From Flagellimonas aquimarina (GTDB lineage Bacteria > Bacteroidota > Bacteroidia > Flavobacteriales > Flavobacteriaceae): 64,000 bases of DNA. A program made the position numbers and the translations under genes. The DNA is taken from assembly GCF_003149745.1 (NCBI RefSeq), contig NZ_QGEG01000002.1:806001-870000 (forward strand). The letters are read 5' to 3'. Shown here piece after piece: positions 46,560-53,113 of the stretch (position 1 is its first letter; every line of letters starts with the position of its first letter). The notes under the pieces were generated by a model. The model was not told the DNA's origin. It worked only from the letters and a program-made list of their open reading frames with translations, and did not search any database.

Positions 46560-46633
46560 TGCCTAATTCAGTCAGTTTTTCTCTTAAGGATTTTAAAATT
46601 GATTTGTGAATTTTAATGTTTTCTAAGTTTCAA

Positions 46634-46674
46634 GTTAACGAATTGCAGCTATAAATTATATTCATTGTTAGCAG
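46634..46674 (-). repeat. Short attC-like site
   Basis: GTTAAC...ATTCATTGTTAGCAG, only 41 bp, with a weak inner stem. It still provides the GTTAGCAG box complementary to CTGCTAAC at the other end of the MerB-like cassette. Confidence 0.5.
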
Positions 46675-46691
46675 TAGGTTTTTATTCACTT

Positions 46692-47372
46692 TTAAAATCT
46701 TTCAGTCGAGTCATCAAGTTTCCAAATCCTGCCATTTAATTCAAATTCTCGAAACATTTCTTTAGCTTCTTCAATCGTCCATTTTGTCCATTTAGGATTT
46801 AGGTGGTTTCCGTACCATTTTTTTGAGAAGTTCCAAATTTTCTCAATCGGTTGAATATCACCTTTCGAAATGTTGTGCTTTCTTGTCCAATTGTCAATTT
46901 GCTGTTCATTTTCAAATACCAACATATTGCTACAGGTATATATTACATTGTCCCAAGCATTCTTCATCGGAATTGGAAAATGAATGAAATAGTTCTTTTC
47001 TTGGATTACCCCACTTATAATGTTGATTTCGATTTGTTTGGTTTCCGCTCCGATAGTTGTCGTTATTTTTACATCATCTTTAAGCAATGCAGCAACTCCG
47101 AGCGAACACCATGCACAGTTTCCCCACCATTCTTTGTTTTTAGTTCTAACATAGAAATTCGTTGGTGCCAATGAAAATGGGTGAATTACCCAAACTTTAG
47201 ATTCGTTAGGATGCAGGACAACTCCATGATATTCCTGTAAATCTTTTAATCCGTTTTCAATGTCTTCTTTTGCTGCTTTAAGCGTTTTTGAAAGGTCCTC
47301 AACACTTGGTGCAAATCCGTTGTCGATTATTCCTTTGATTATTGAATAGTGAAGATTTGAATTTGTCACCAT
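46692..47372 (-). CDS. Cassette gene: MerB-like (alkylmercury lyase family) protein
   Basis: A 226-residue protein with an N-terminal winged-helix-like part and a MerB-type domain. The MerB first-cysteine region reads GNCAWCSLG (Cys86, Cys89) and the second-cysteine region VIYTCSNM (Cys147). The catalytic Asp that follows the first Cys by three positions in MerB (WCALD) is Gly92 here, so organomercurial cleavage is doubtful. Cassette ends GTTAGCAG and CTGCTAAC are exactly complementary. Confidence 0.82.
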   Translation of the reverse strand: MVTNSNLHYSIIKGIIDNGFAPSVEDLSKTLKAAKEDIENGLKDLQEYHGVVLHPNESKVWVIHPFSLAPTNFYVRTKNKEWWGNCAWCSLGVAALLKDDVKITTTIGAETKQIEINIISGVIQEKNYFIHFPIPMKNAWDNVIYTCSNMLVFENEQQIDNWTRKHNISKGDIQPIEKIWNFSKKWYGNHLNPKWTKWTIEEAKEMFREFELNGRIWKLDDSTERF

Positions 47373-47402
47373 TTATTCTTTTTTTCTTTGGTTTTTAACT
47401 TG

Positions 47403-47534
47403 CTGCTAACGGTCTCGGCTATGAGTAGTTGCGTGGGATAACACTAAACTTTGCAAGTACACACCGAATTGGAAATTCCGTAGGAATTTCCAAAGTAGTC
47501 AAGAACAAGCAATTACTTATGGCCATTGTTAGCT
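47403..47534 (-). repeat. attC-like site with terminal hairpin
   Basis: CTGCTAAC to GTTAGC, 132 bp. Outer arms CTCGGCTATGAGTAGTTGC and GCAATTACTTATGGCCA; centre holds a perfect hairpin GGAAATTCC / GGAATTTCC around GTA, like a variable terminal structure. Confidence 0.85.
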
Positions 47535-47553
47535 TTAGTTTTTCATTTCCCAT

Positions 47554-48264
47554 TTAGACGAAGGGAGTTACGAATATATTAATCAAAAAATTCATAAATA
47601 TTTCTCCAGAAGCTGACCACCAGAAATAATCCGCAAAGAAAAAAATGAACAGTACCGAAACTACAGAAATAAGGTCAACAAATATTGGCTTTTTGTACTT
47701 GACCAAATCAAATAAAAAAAGCATAACCGCAGGCAAAACTTGGAGACCTTTATTGAAGAATTGACTCGACTGCATGTTAAAGTCAAATGATATTCGAAAT
47801 ATTGCCGCACTCATCAACATTACCATACAGCCCAACATAAAACGTTTATGATAAAAGGCTTTCTTTCTGTAGACAAATGCGAAAGCAAACAGTATATAGG
47901 CAAAAGATAGTCTAAAAACATTGTGGCCGGCAGCATCTATAGTAGTAGTGCCGGCATATACTTTGTAAATGGATGGAAAAATTCCAGCGGGCACCATTAA
48001 AATCATAATAAGCAAACCGAAAACTCCTAGCACCTGATGTAATTTATAATTTTTAGATTTAATCAAGAAAACCTGCACGGCATATAAGAGTGTCCAAATC
48101 GTAAAAACAATTCCATGAATAATCAAGTGAGTTGGAAGAGGTTCAGGGTTTTCAAAGATGTTTGAAAGGTAAAAGGAAGGCGCAAAACCCCAGAAAACAG
48201 TTAGCAAATACCATAATGCAGTTGCTATAAAAAAATGGTTCTCCGATTTTGCTTTCAATGTCAT
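47554..48264 (-). CDS. Cassette gene: hypothetical membrane protein
   Basis: A 236-residue protein with about six transmembrane segments (for example ATALWYLLTVFWGFAPSFYL, HLIIHGIVFTIWTLLYAVQVFL, FGLLIMILMVPAGIF). His residues in IIHG and KLHQVLG recall haem-binding or DUF2306-like membrane proteins, but this is only a resemblance. Function not recognised. Confidence 0.7.
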   Translation of the reverse strand: MTLKAKSENHFFIATALWYLLTVFWGFAPSFYLSNIFENPEPLPTHLIIHGIVFTIWTLLYAVQVFLIKSKNYKLHQVLGVFGLLIMILMVPAGIFPSIYKVYAGTTTIDAAGHNVFRLSFAYILFAFAFVYRKKAFYHKRFMLGCMVMLMSAAIFRISFDFNMQSSQFFNKGLQVLPAVMLFLFDLVKYKKPIFVDLISVVSVLFIFFFADYFWWSASGEIFMNFLINIFVTPFV

Positions 48265-48271
48265 TTCAAAT

Positions 48272-48409
48272 TAAATCTCCTGGTTCGGCTATGATTTCGT
48301 TGCGGAAAAATCCGAAGGATTCTTTCCGCCGTAGCCAAAAAATAGCAAATTTGCGTTGAATTCCGATTAGGAATTCAGCCGCAATTTTTTATATACTGTG
48401 TTAGGTATA
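48272..48409 (-). repeat. attC-like site with altered first box
   Basis: The first box reads TAAATCTCCT instead of a complement ending CTAAC; the arm GGTTCGGCTATGATTTCGTTGCGG is typical, a GGAA...TTCC hairpin follows, and the site ends GTTAGGTATA. Confidence 0.65.
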
Positions 48410-48422
48410 GTTTTTTCCTAAT

Positions 48423-49160
48423 CTACCGCTTGTTTTTGGTAAAAGGAATAATCATTGGGACTTCTTTCTGGTACGTTTCATATTTTTCTCCAATAAATTT
48501 ACGAAGGTCTTTTTCTTCCAAATATTTTACAGCAATAAAAATGTAAATGGTAGTTACTAAAGCAAATAGTAAATGCCCAACTGTCATAGCAGGCGTTGCC
48601 CAAAAGGCGATTATAAAACCAAGCATAATGGGATGTCTAACAATTTTATATAAATAGTTGGTTTGAAATTTTGGGTTAGCAGTTTGTTTGTTTTTTAGAT
48701 TATCAAATATTTGAGCTAATCCAAAAAGCTCGAAATGATTAATCATAAATGTTGATAGAAGTACAATAAGCCAACCTAAATAGAATATTCCTTTTAGAAC
48801 AATAATAACAATGTCATTTTCAGCTTTCCATACAACCGTAGTTATAGGTTGCCATTGCCAGTAAATTAATAGTAGGCATAAACTTGATAAGAGTATGTAA
48901 GTACTTCGTTCCATTGCTGGATTTATAATAGTTGTAAACCAATTTTTAAATGCAGGTCGAGCCATTATACTATGTTGCACTGCAAAAACACTTAATAATA
49001 TAACATTAATAAGAATGGATGAAAACAAGGTGGTTTCTGAACCAGAATCTATTGATTTTGGCACAATTATATTACCTACAAATCCAATAGCGTAAAGGAA
49101 CGCAATAAGAAAAATAATATACGCTAACGCTCCATAAATTAAGATAATTGCCTTTTTCAT
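48423..49160 (-). CDS. mddA: Cassette gene: methanethiol S-methyltransferase-like (MddA/NnrU family)
   Basis: A 245-residue integral membrane methyltransferase. The conserved MddA blocks are present: ARPAFKNWFTTIINPAMERSTYILLSSL, YWQWQPITTVVW, NHFELFGLAQIF, YKIVRHPIMLGFIIAFWATPAMTVGHLLFA. MddA converts methanethiol to dimethyl sulfide with S-adenosylmethionine. The ATG at 49160 is preferred to an upstream TTG. It is preceded on the same strand by an AraC regulator with no attC between them, making a two-gene cassette. Confidence 0.85.
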   Translation of the reverse strand: MKKAIILIYGALAYIIFLIAFLYAIGFVGNIIVPKSIDSGSETTLFSSILINVILLSVFAVQHSIMARPAFKNWFTTIINPAMERSTYILLSSLCLLLIYWQWQPITTVVWKAENDIVIIVLKGIFYLGWLIVLLSTFMINHFELFGLAQIFDNLKNKQTANPKFQTNYLYKIVRHPIMLGFIIAFWATPAMTVGHLLFALVTTIYIFIAVKYLEEKDLRKFIGEKYETYQKEVPMIIPFTKNKR

Positions 49161-49267
49161 TTCATTTGAATTTTTGGTATAAGCCAAAATTCTACTAAAA
49201 GAAATGTTTTTACTTTGCTTAAAAATCCAAATAGCGTGTTCTAAGGTTCAAAATGTTTATGGAATCA

Positions 49268-50134
49268 TTAATCGCTTCTATTTAAGGACTTAAATTGTTT
49301 GGGTGGCAATTTGAATTTTTCTTTAAAGGATTTAATAAAGTGAGAGTTATTTTTAAATCCACATTCATAACCAACTTCGCTAGCTGTAAGATTTGTACCT
49401 AATAATAAGATTTTAGAGTGCTCTAATCTTTTATTGATTAACCACCTATTTGGAGTAGTGTTAAAACATGCTTTAAATTCACGTTTAAAGGAAGATAAAC
49501 TTTTGCCACAAAGTTTGGCAAAATCAGCTATTTTTAAATCATATTGAAAATTTTCAGTCATAATATTTTCAATATTCGTTTTAGTGTTTTGCGATATAGA
49601 ATTGAAGAATAATAGTACCTCTGCATTATTTGAATTAAGCACTATATTAAAAAGTAGTTCTTTAAATTTAATTTCTACTAGCTCTTTAGGAATTTCATCT
49701 CCTTGTTGTAAATAGTGGAATATACTTTCTATTAATGTTTTAAATACATCATTGGTAGCAATGTCAAAAATTTGATGATGCTCTTTTTTATGGTTGAAAT
49801 CTCTTTTAAAAGTTGGATTCTCTGAAATAAATTTTTTGATGAATTTATCATTGATGAAGAACAGCATTACACAATAATCACTTTCTAAATATTGTCTTGT
49901 TGTATAAACTCCTTTTCTAATGAACAGCGTGTCTCCTTTGGTAAGCTTATATGTTTTTTTAGATGTAATCCAATCCTTTTTACCGCTTATAACATATGTT
50001 ATTAAATGATTCTCAATCCACAATTGATACTCTTCAATATTGAGAGGACATTTATATTCTACGAATAAGAAATCGTCACCAACAAGCTTGTTGAATTTTG
50101 GATGATTTTTAAAGTATTCGTATGCATTAATCAC
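49268..50134 (-). CDS. Cassette gene: AraC-family transcription regulator
   Basis: A regulator of about 288 residues with an N-terminal cupin-like sensor region (IEYQLWIENHLITYVISGKKDW, LTKGDTLFIRKG) and two C-terminal helix-turn-helix units (YDLKIADFAKLCGKSLSSFKREFK; NLTASEVGYECGFKNNSHFIKSFKEKF). The start is uncertain: GTG at 50134 is proposed because the frame upstream runs into the attC. It is upstream of mddA in one cassette (108-bp gap), so mddA is the likely target. Confidence 0.86.
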   Translation of the reverse strand: MINAYEYFKNHPKFNKLVGDDFLFVEYKCPLNIEEYQLWIENHLITYVISGKKDWITSKKTYKLTKGDTLFIRKGVYTTRQYLESDYCVMLFFINDKFIKKFISENPTFKRDFNHKKEHHQIFDIATNDVFKTLIESIFHYLQQGDEIPKELVEIKFKELLFNIVLNSNNAEVLLFFNSISQNTKTNIENIMTENFQYDLKIADFAKLCGKSLSSFKREFKACFNTTPNRWLINKRLEHSKILLLGTNLTASEVGYECGFKNNSHFIKSFKEKFKLPPKQFKSLNRSD

Positions 50135-50157
50135 TATGTTCTTTTCAGTTTTTAAAT

Positions 50158-50324
50158 TATGCCTAACGGTCTGGCGGCTGGCGAGCGACGGCGTTGGCCT
50201 GTGCAATTTTCATGCGAGCCAACGCCGCGGGACGAAATCATTCCTTAGGTTATTTGTTTTCTTAAAAGTAGGGAATTTAGTTCAGGGCAAGAGGGAACAA
50301 TGAATTATAGCCAGTGTTAGGTGC
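50158..50324 (-). repeat. attC-like site, long form
   Basis: TATGCCTAAC to GTTAGGTGC, 167 bp. Besides the usual outer arms (ending AATGAATTATAGCCAGT) it holds an inner stem GCGTTGGC / GCCAACGC. The stop codon of the next gene lies inside GTTAGG. Confidence 0.8.
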
Positions 50325-50853
50325 TAGCTTTTATTTCCTTTTTTAAAATCTTATCTAACCCCAAACTATTTAAAAAGTCCAGTTTTCTTTCAAAGTCGAA
50401 TCCATTGCCTATGAACTCAAAGTCGTAATTTTTGGAAGCAAGTTTAAATTCCAGTGGTTCAATAGAATATTCCCATGGTCTAAATCTTAAATATCTAGCA
50501 TATAAGATTGAGACTCCTAGTTTTAGTAGAATCCACATTGGATAGGGAAAAAAAGTTCTGATTTCTTCTTTTCCGCGAGTGATTTTCAATTCCGAAATGT
50601 CATTGAATGGTAATGCAATCAAAGTCCGTTGGTTGGAATAATTAGTATGCAACAAAAGACCTTCAGTTCTTTTTTCAAAGTTGCATTTCGAATCCTGTTT
50701 CAGATTTTCAATGCTACCAGACTTATTGACGAATGTTTTGAGAAAAAGGCCCGGACTACCTATGGTTTTTGGCTTCATCCATTCCTGCTGAAACGGAGGT
50801 CCAACAAGTTGATTTATTTTTTGTTCGTCAATATTTTTCTCTGTTAATATCAT
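50317..50853 (-). CDS. Cassette gene: hypothetical protein
   Basis: A 178-residue protein without signal peptide and without a recognised domain. A single weakly hydrophobic stretch (FFPYPMWILLKLGVSILYARYL) sits in the middle. Its TAA stop is part of the CCTAAC box of the repeat. Cassette ends GTTAGGTGC and GCACCTAAC are exactly complementary. Confidence 0.7.
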   Translation of the reverse strand: MILTEKNIDEQKINQLVGPPFQQEWMKPKTIGSPGLFLKTFVNKSGSIENLKQDSKCNFEKRTEGLLLHTNYSNQRTLIALPFNDISELKITRGKEEIRTFFPYPMWILLKLGVSILYARYLRFRPWEYSIEPLEFKLASKNYDFEFIGNGFDFERKLDFLNSLGLDKILKKEIKAST

Positions 50854-50863
50854 TTATCAGCTT

Positions 50864-50999
50864 GCACCTAACGGTCTAAAGTATGAGTAGTAGCGGATTT
50901 CTACTCTAAAACCTTTCGGTTTTGCACAGACCTTTGTTTTATGTTTTTACCTTCGTTTTATCACTTTAACCACTATTACTTATACACAATGTTATGTGC
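50864..50999 (-). repeat. attC-like site overlapping the HAD gene end
   Basis: GCACCTAAC to GTTATGTGC. Arms AGTATGAGTAGTAG and CTATTACTTATAC are complementary with one gap. The HAD gene's last seven codons and stop lie within this repeat. Confidence 0.8.
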
Positions 51000-51623
51000 T
51001 GATATTATATCCTTTAATTTGTTCATTTCATCAATACTCTGGATTCCGTTAATGTTATCATATAGGTTCATTGGGTCAAATAGTATTGTTTTCATTCCTG
51101 CCGCTAATCCAGATTCAATTCCTTTCATACTATCTTCTATTACTAAACATTCATGAGGATTCATTCCCATCTTTTTCGCTGCGTAAAGAAATATATCTGG
51201 GTCAGGTTTCCACGAATTTATTTCATAAGAGCTAAATACATTATTGTCAAAGTATTTTTTTAAATCTGTTATTTCAAGAGCGTTATTAATCTTCTTTACT
51301 GGACCACTTGAAGCAACACATACAGGAATAGTATTTTGATTTAAAAATTCATGTACTCCTTCGCATGGATTCAATTCCTTTTCAAAAAGTTCGTTAACTA
51401 ATTCCCTATATTCTGAAACGAAATTTTCTTTTATTAAGATATTATGTTCTTTCCCTATAGACTGTAAAATGTCAGCTAATTTTCCTCCTCGATATTTCTC
51501 CATCATTTTATTGGCTGAAGATTCTATTCCGTAATCTCTTAATTTAATTTCAAGTCCGAGATTACAGAGATATTCGCTATCAACTAACGTTCCATCACAA
51601 TCAAATATCAAGCATTTTATCAT
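50976..51623 (-). CDS. Cassette gene: HAD-superfamily phosphatase
   Basis: A 215-residue HAD hydrolase of subfamily IA: motif I DCDGTLVDS with both Asp residues, motif II SSG in VCVASSGPVKK, motif III Lys in WKPDPD, and motif IV VIEDSMKGIESG. It resembles sugar-phosphate phosphatases/beta-phosphoglucomutase-like enzymes. The C-terminal residues AHNIVYK are encoded by the attC-like repeat. Ends GTTATGTGC and GCACACAAC differ from perfect complementarity at one position. Confidence 0.92.
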   Translation of the reverse strand: MIKCLIFDCDGTLVDSEYLCNLGLEIKLRDYGIESSANKMMEKYRGGKLADILQSIGKEHNILIKENFVSEYRELVNELFEKELNPCEGVHEFLNQNTIPVCVASSGPVKKINNALEITDLKKYFDNNVFSSYEINSWKPDPDIFLYAAKKMGMNPHECLVIEDSMKGIESGLAAGMKTILFDPMNLYDNINGIQSIDEMNKLKDIISAHNIVYK

Positions 51624-51635
51624 TTTATTCTATTT

Positions 51636-51771
51636 GCACACAACGGTCTCGGCTATGATTTCGTTGTGGAATCATCCGTAGGATTATTCCGCTGAGAAAA
51701 CAGCCATTGATTAATACTTTTATTTTGGTGTGGCACAAAACCACAATGAATTATAGCCATTGTTAGGGTAC
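51636..51771 (-). repeat. attC-like site with terminal hairpin
   Basis: GCACACAAC to GTTAGGGTAC, 136 bp. Typical arms GGTCTCGGCTATGATTTCGT and CAATGAATTATAGCCATT; a hairpin GGAATCATCC / GGATTATTCC around GTA stands in the centre. Confidence 0.88.
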
Positions 51772-52320
51772 GTTTTTTATTCTATACACCTGTCCGTCAA
51801 ATTTTTTGTAACCAACCAGTCCATTTTTATTCGACCAATACACCTGTGTAATCTCCGCCTGTTTTGAGTCCATCAAAATTGTGTCGATTATCTCTTCTAT
51901 CGAATTTTTAACCTTAATTTCGCCGGCAAAGTCTCGAAATTCAATCCATTTTGTGTATTTCGGTCCATCCGATTCAAATCGCATATCTACATTTAGAATA
52001 GATTGGTTGTTGTCAGTTATCTTCCTTTTATCATTGGCCCATTTTGGCGAGCTTGATTTCCATTTGTTTTTTGGTAAGTGTTCAATTCTAATATCAGATA
52101 TTTTATAGTCCTGCACCGTTAATGAGTGACAAACTTCATAGGAGGCAGTTCCTGAAATTTCTATTGTGTCCAGGTCCGCTTGGTTACTTTCAAAGTAAAT
52201 TATTTGTCCTTTTTCATAACTATTAAAATCTTCAATCAAATTTTTGTCTATTTCAAAATCACAATTATGACAAGAAATCAATTGAGTTAAAATTAAGAGA
52301 AGCAATATTTGTTTAGTCAT
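51763..52320 (-). CDS. Cassette gene: hypothetical lipoprotein
   Basis: A 185-residue lipoprotein (MTKQILLLLILTQLISC, Cys17) with no recognised family. The mature part is beta-rich and ends VGYKKFDGQVYRIKNVP; the TAA stop forms part of the CCCTAAC box. The start codon is only 10 bp from the upstream repeat. Cassette ends GTTAGGGTAC and GTACCCTAAC are exactly complementary. Confidence 0.75.
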   Translation of the reverse strand: MTKQILLLLILTQLISCHNCDFEIDKNLIEDFNSYEKGQIIYFESNQADLDTIEISGTASYEVCHSLTVQDYKISDIRIEHLPKNKWKSSSPKWANDKRKITDNNQSILNVDMRFESDGPKYTKWIEFRDFAGEIKVKNSIEEIIDTILMDSKQAEITQVYWSNKNGLVGYKKFDGQVYRIKNVP

Positions 52321-52329
52321 TTTTGTAAT

Positions 52330-52441
52330 GTACCCTAACGGCTCGGCTATGATTTCGTTGCGGAAAATCCAGCCGTATAAAAGTAAGAATATTCAGGTTA
52401 TGGTCGGGGGAAGCAATGAATTATAGCCATTGTTAGGTACA
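52330..52441 (-). repeat. attC-like site
   Basis: GTACCCTAAC to GTTAGGTACA, 112 bp; arms GGCTCGGCTATGATTTCGTTG and CAATGAATTATAGCCATTG. The cleanest example of the family in the array. Confidence 0.88.
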
Positions 52442-52449
52442 GTTGTTAT

Positions 52450-52725
52450 TTATATTTTGTAAATAGCTACAACAAAGATTAAAATCAAAATTATTTGTGT
52501 CAACCAGTTCCATTTTTGGTTTAAAGTCCAAGATAGTATTAGGTCAAGTGCAAATGCGAGAATTGCTAATCCTCCTAGAACCATAAATCCTAGTCCTCCA
52601 AGTCCTGGTTCATATCCTTGTTCAGTCAATCTTTCAGAATTGATGTAATTCTGAATAGCTAAGATGGATAACCAAACTCCAATTATTCTCAGCGGTGTAA
52701 TGTATTTGAAGAGTTTTTGGAACAT
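52450..52725 (-). CDS. Cassette gene: small membrane protein, first of the array
   Basis: A 91-residue protein with two or three hydrophobic segments (IIGVWLSILAIQNYI, LGFMVLGGLAILAFALDLIL, TQIILILIFVVAIYKI). No family recognised. The ATG at 52725 is chosen; a longer frame from 52779 would cross the cassette boundary. Ends GTTAGGTACA and TGTACCTAAC are exactly complementary. By orientation this is the cassette nearest to where an integrase and attI would be expected. Confidence 0.65.
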   Translation of the reverse strand: MFQKLFKYITPLRIIGVWLSILAIQNYINSERLTEQGYEPGLGGLGFMVLGGLAILAFALDLILSWTLNQKWNWLTQIILILIFVVAIYKI

Positions 52726-52730
52726 TACAT

Positions 52731-52778
52731 TGTACCTAACTTGTTTATATGGATGTAAAATACATCTATATACACCCA
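52731..52778 (-). repeat. 5' boundary of the array (half-site or attI remnant)
   Basis: TGTACCTAAC is followed by TATATGGATGTA and TACATCTATATA, an imperfect stem, but no closing GTTRRRY is found nearby. It may be a truncated attC or what remains of the attachment site. Confidence 0.45.
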
Positions 52779-52892
52779 AAATAGGAATAAAACCAATGAT
52801 CAGCGTTGTTTTTTACTTCATATTTCAAAATCAACAAATGGATTATTTATCTTATCCAAGCTAGTAGTCCCAACTTGATCGTGAACCAAAAC

Positions 52893-52923
52893 AAAAAAGC
52901 CCCTTAAATAGGGGCTTTTCTTT
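52893..52923 (-). terminator. Intrinsic terminator of tRNA-Ser
   Basis: On the minus strand AAAAGCCCC and GGGGCTTTT form a stem around a 7-nt loop followed by TTTTTTG, directly after the tRNA 3' end. Confidence 0.85.
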
Positions 52924-52924
52924 G

Positions 52925-53009
52925 CGGAGAAAGAGGGATTCGAACCCCCGGAGGTGTGACCCTCAACAGTTTTCAAGACTGCCGCATTCGACCACTCTGC
53001 CATTTCTCC
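52925..53009 (-). tRNA. tRNA-Ser (anticodon UGA)
   Basis: An 85-nt serine tRNA. The acceptor stem pairs GGAGAAA with TTTCTCC, discriminator G, CCA not encoded. The anticodon arm reads CAGTCTTGAAAACTG with anticodon TGA; the long variable arm (GAGGGTCACACCTC) is typical of tRNA-Ser; the T loop GGTTCGAATCC is intact. It decodes UCA and probably other UCN codons. It marks the edge of the cassette array, about 185 bp from the first cassette. Confidence 0.97.
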
Positions 53010-53020
53010 TAATGCGGGTG

Positions 53021-53028
53021 CAAATATA
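53021..53028 (-). promoter_or_regulatory. -7 element of tRNA-Ser
   Basis: TATATTTG on the minus strand, an exact TAnnTTTG match, 12 bp before the mature 5' end of the tRNA. Confidence 0.6.
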
Positions 53029-53100
53029 CTAACCTTTTTTATTAGAATAAAAACCTTCTTAGTTTATTTTTTTCGGGCTAAACATTCCAATTTTACCCAC

Positions 53101-53108
53101 TACTTTTG
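53101..53108 (+). promoter_or_regulatory. Candidate -7 element of the TauE/SafE gene
   Basis: TACTTTTG matches TAnnTTTG and ends 5 bp before the ATG, which would make a nearly leaderless transcript. Confidence 0.35.
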
Positions 53109-53113
53109 CCCCC

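Larger units (their letters stand above)
41884..52741 (-). mobile_element. Integron-type gene-cassette array without integrase (CALIN)
   Basis: Fourteen genes, all on the minus strand, are separated mostly by imperfect inverted repeats with the attC layout: RYYYAAC, about 5 nt, an arm such as CTATAATTCATTG, a variable centre, a partly complementary arm such as CAACGAAATCATAG, about 7 nt, then GTTRRRY. Most cassettes begin and end with complementary boxes of their own (for example GTTAGGTGC...GCACCTAAC around 50317-50853). Stop codons often lie at or inside the 3' repeat. No integrase gene is in the window. Several sites show base changes or deletions, so part of the array is decayed. Confidence 0.78.

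Noticed and set aside
50135..50206. 24-codon N-terminal extension of the AraC protein
   Set aside because: It would be encoded by the attC-like repeat from a TTG codon; a start just after the cassette boundary is more likely.
41884..52741. CRISPR array
   Set aside because: The repeats are long, variable and separated by whole genes; there are no uniform short spacers.
41884..52741. Plain REP/BIME-type intergenic hairpins
   Set aside because: Complementarity runs across each gene to its own 3' box, and all genes share one orientation, which REP elements do not explain. Kept as the main alternative if attC searches fail.
52818..53003. 61-codon frame reading through the tRNA-Ser gene
   Set aside because: It overlaps the tRNA and its terminator completely; the residues are a by-product of tRNA sequence.
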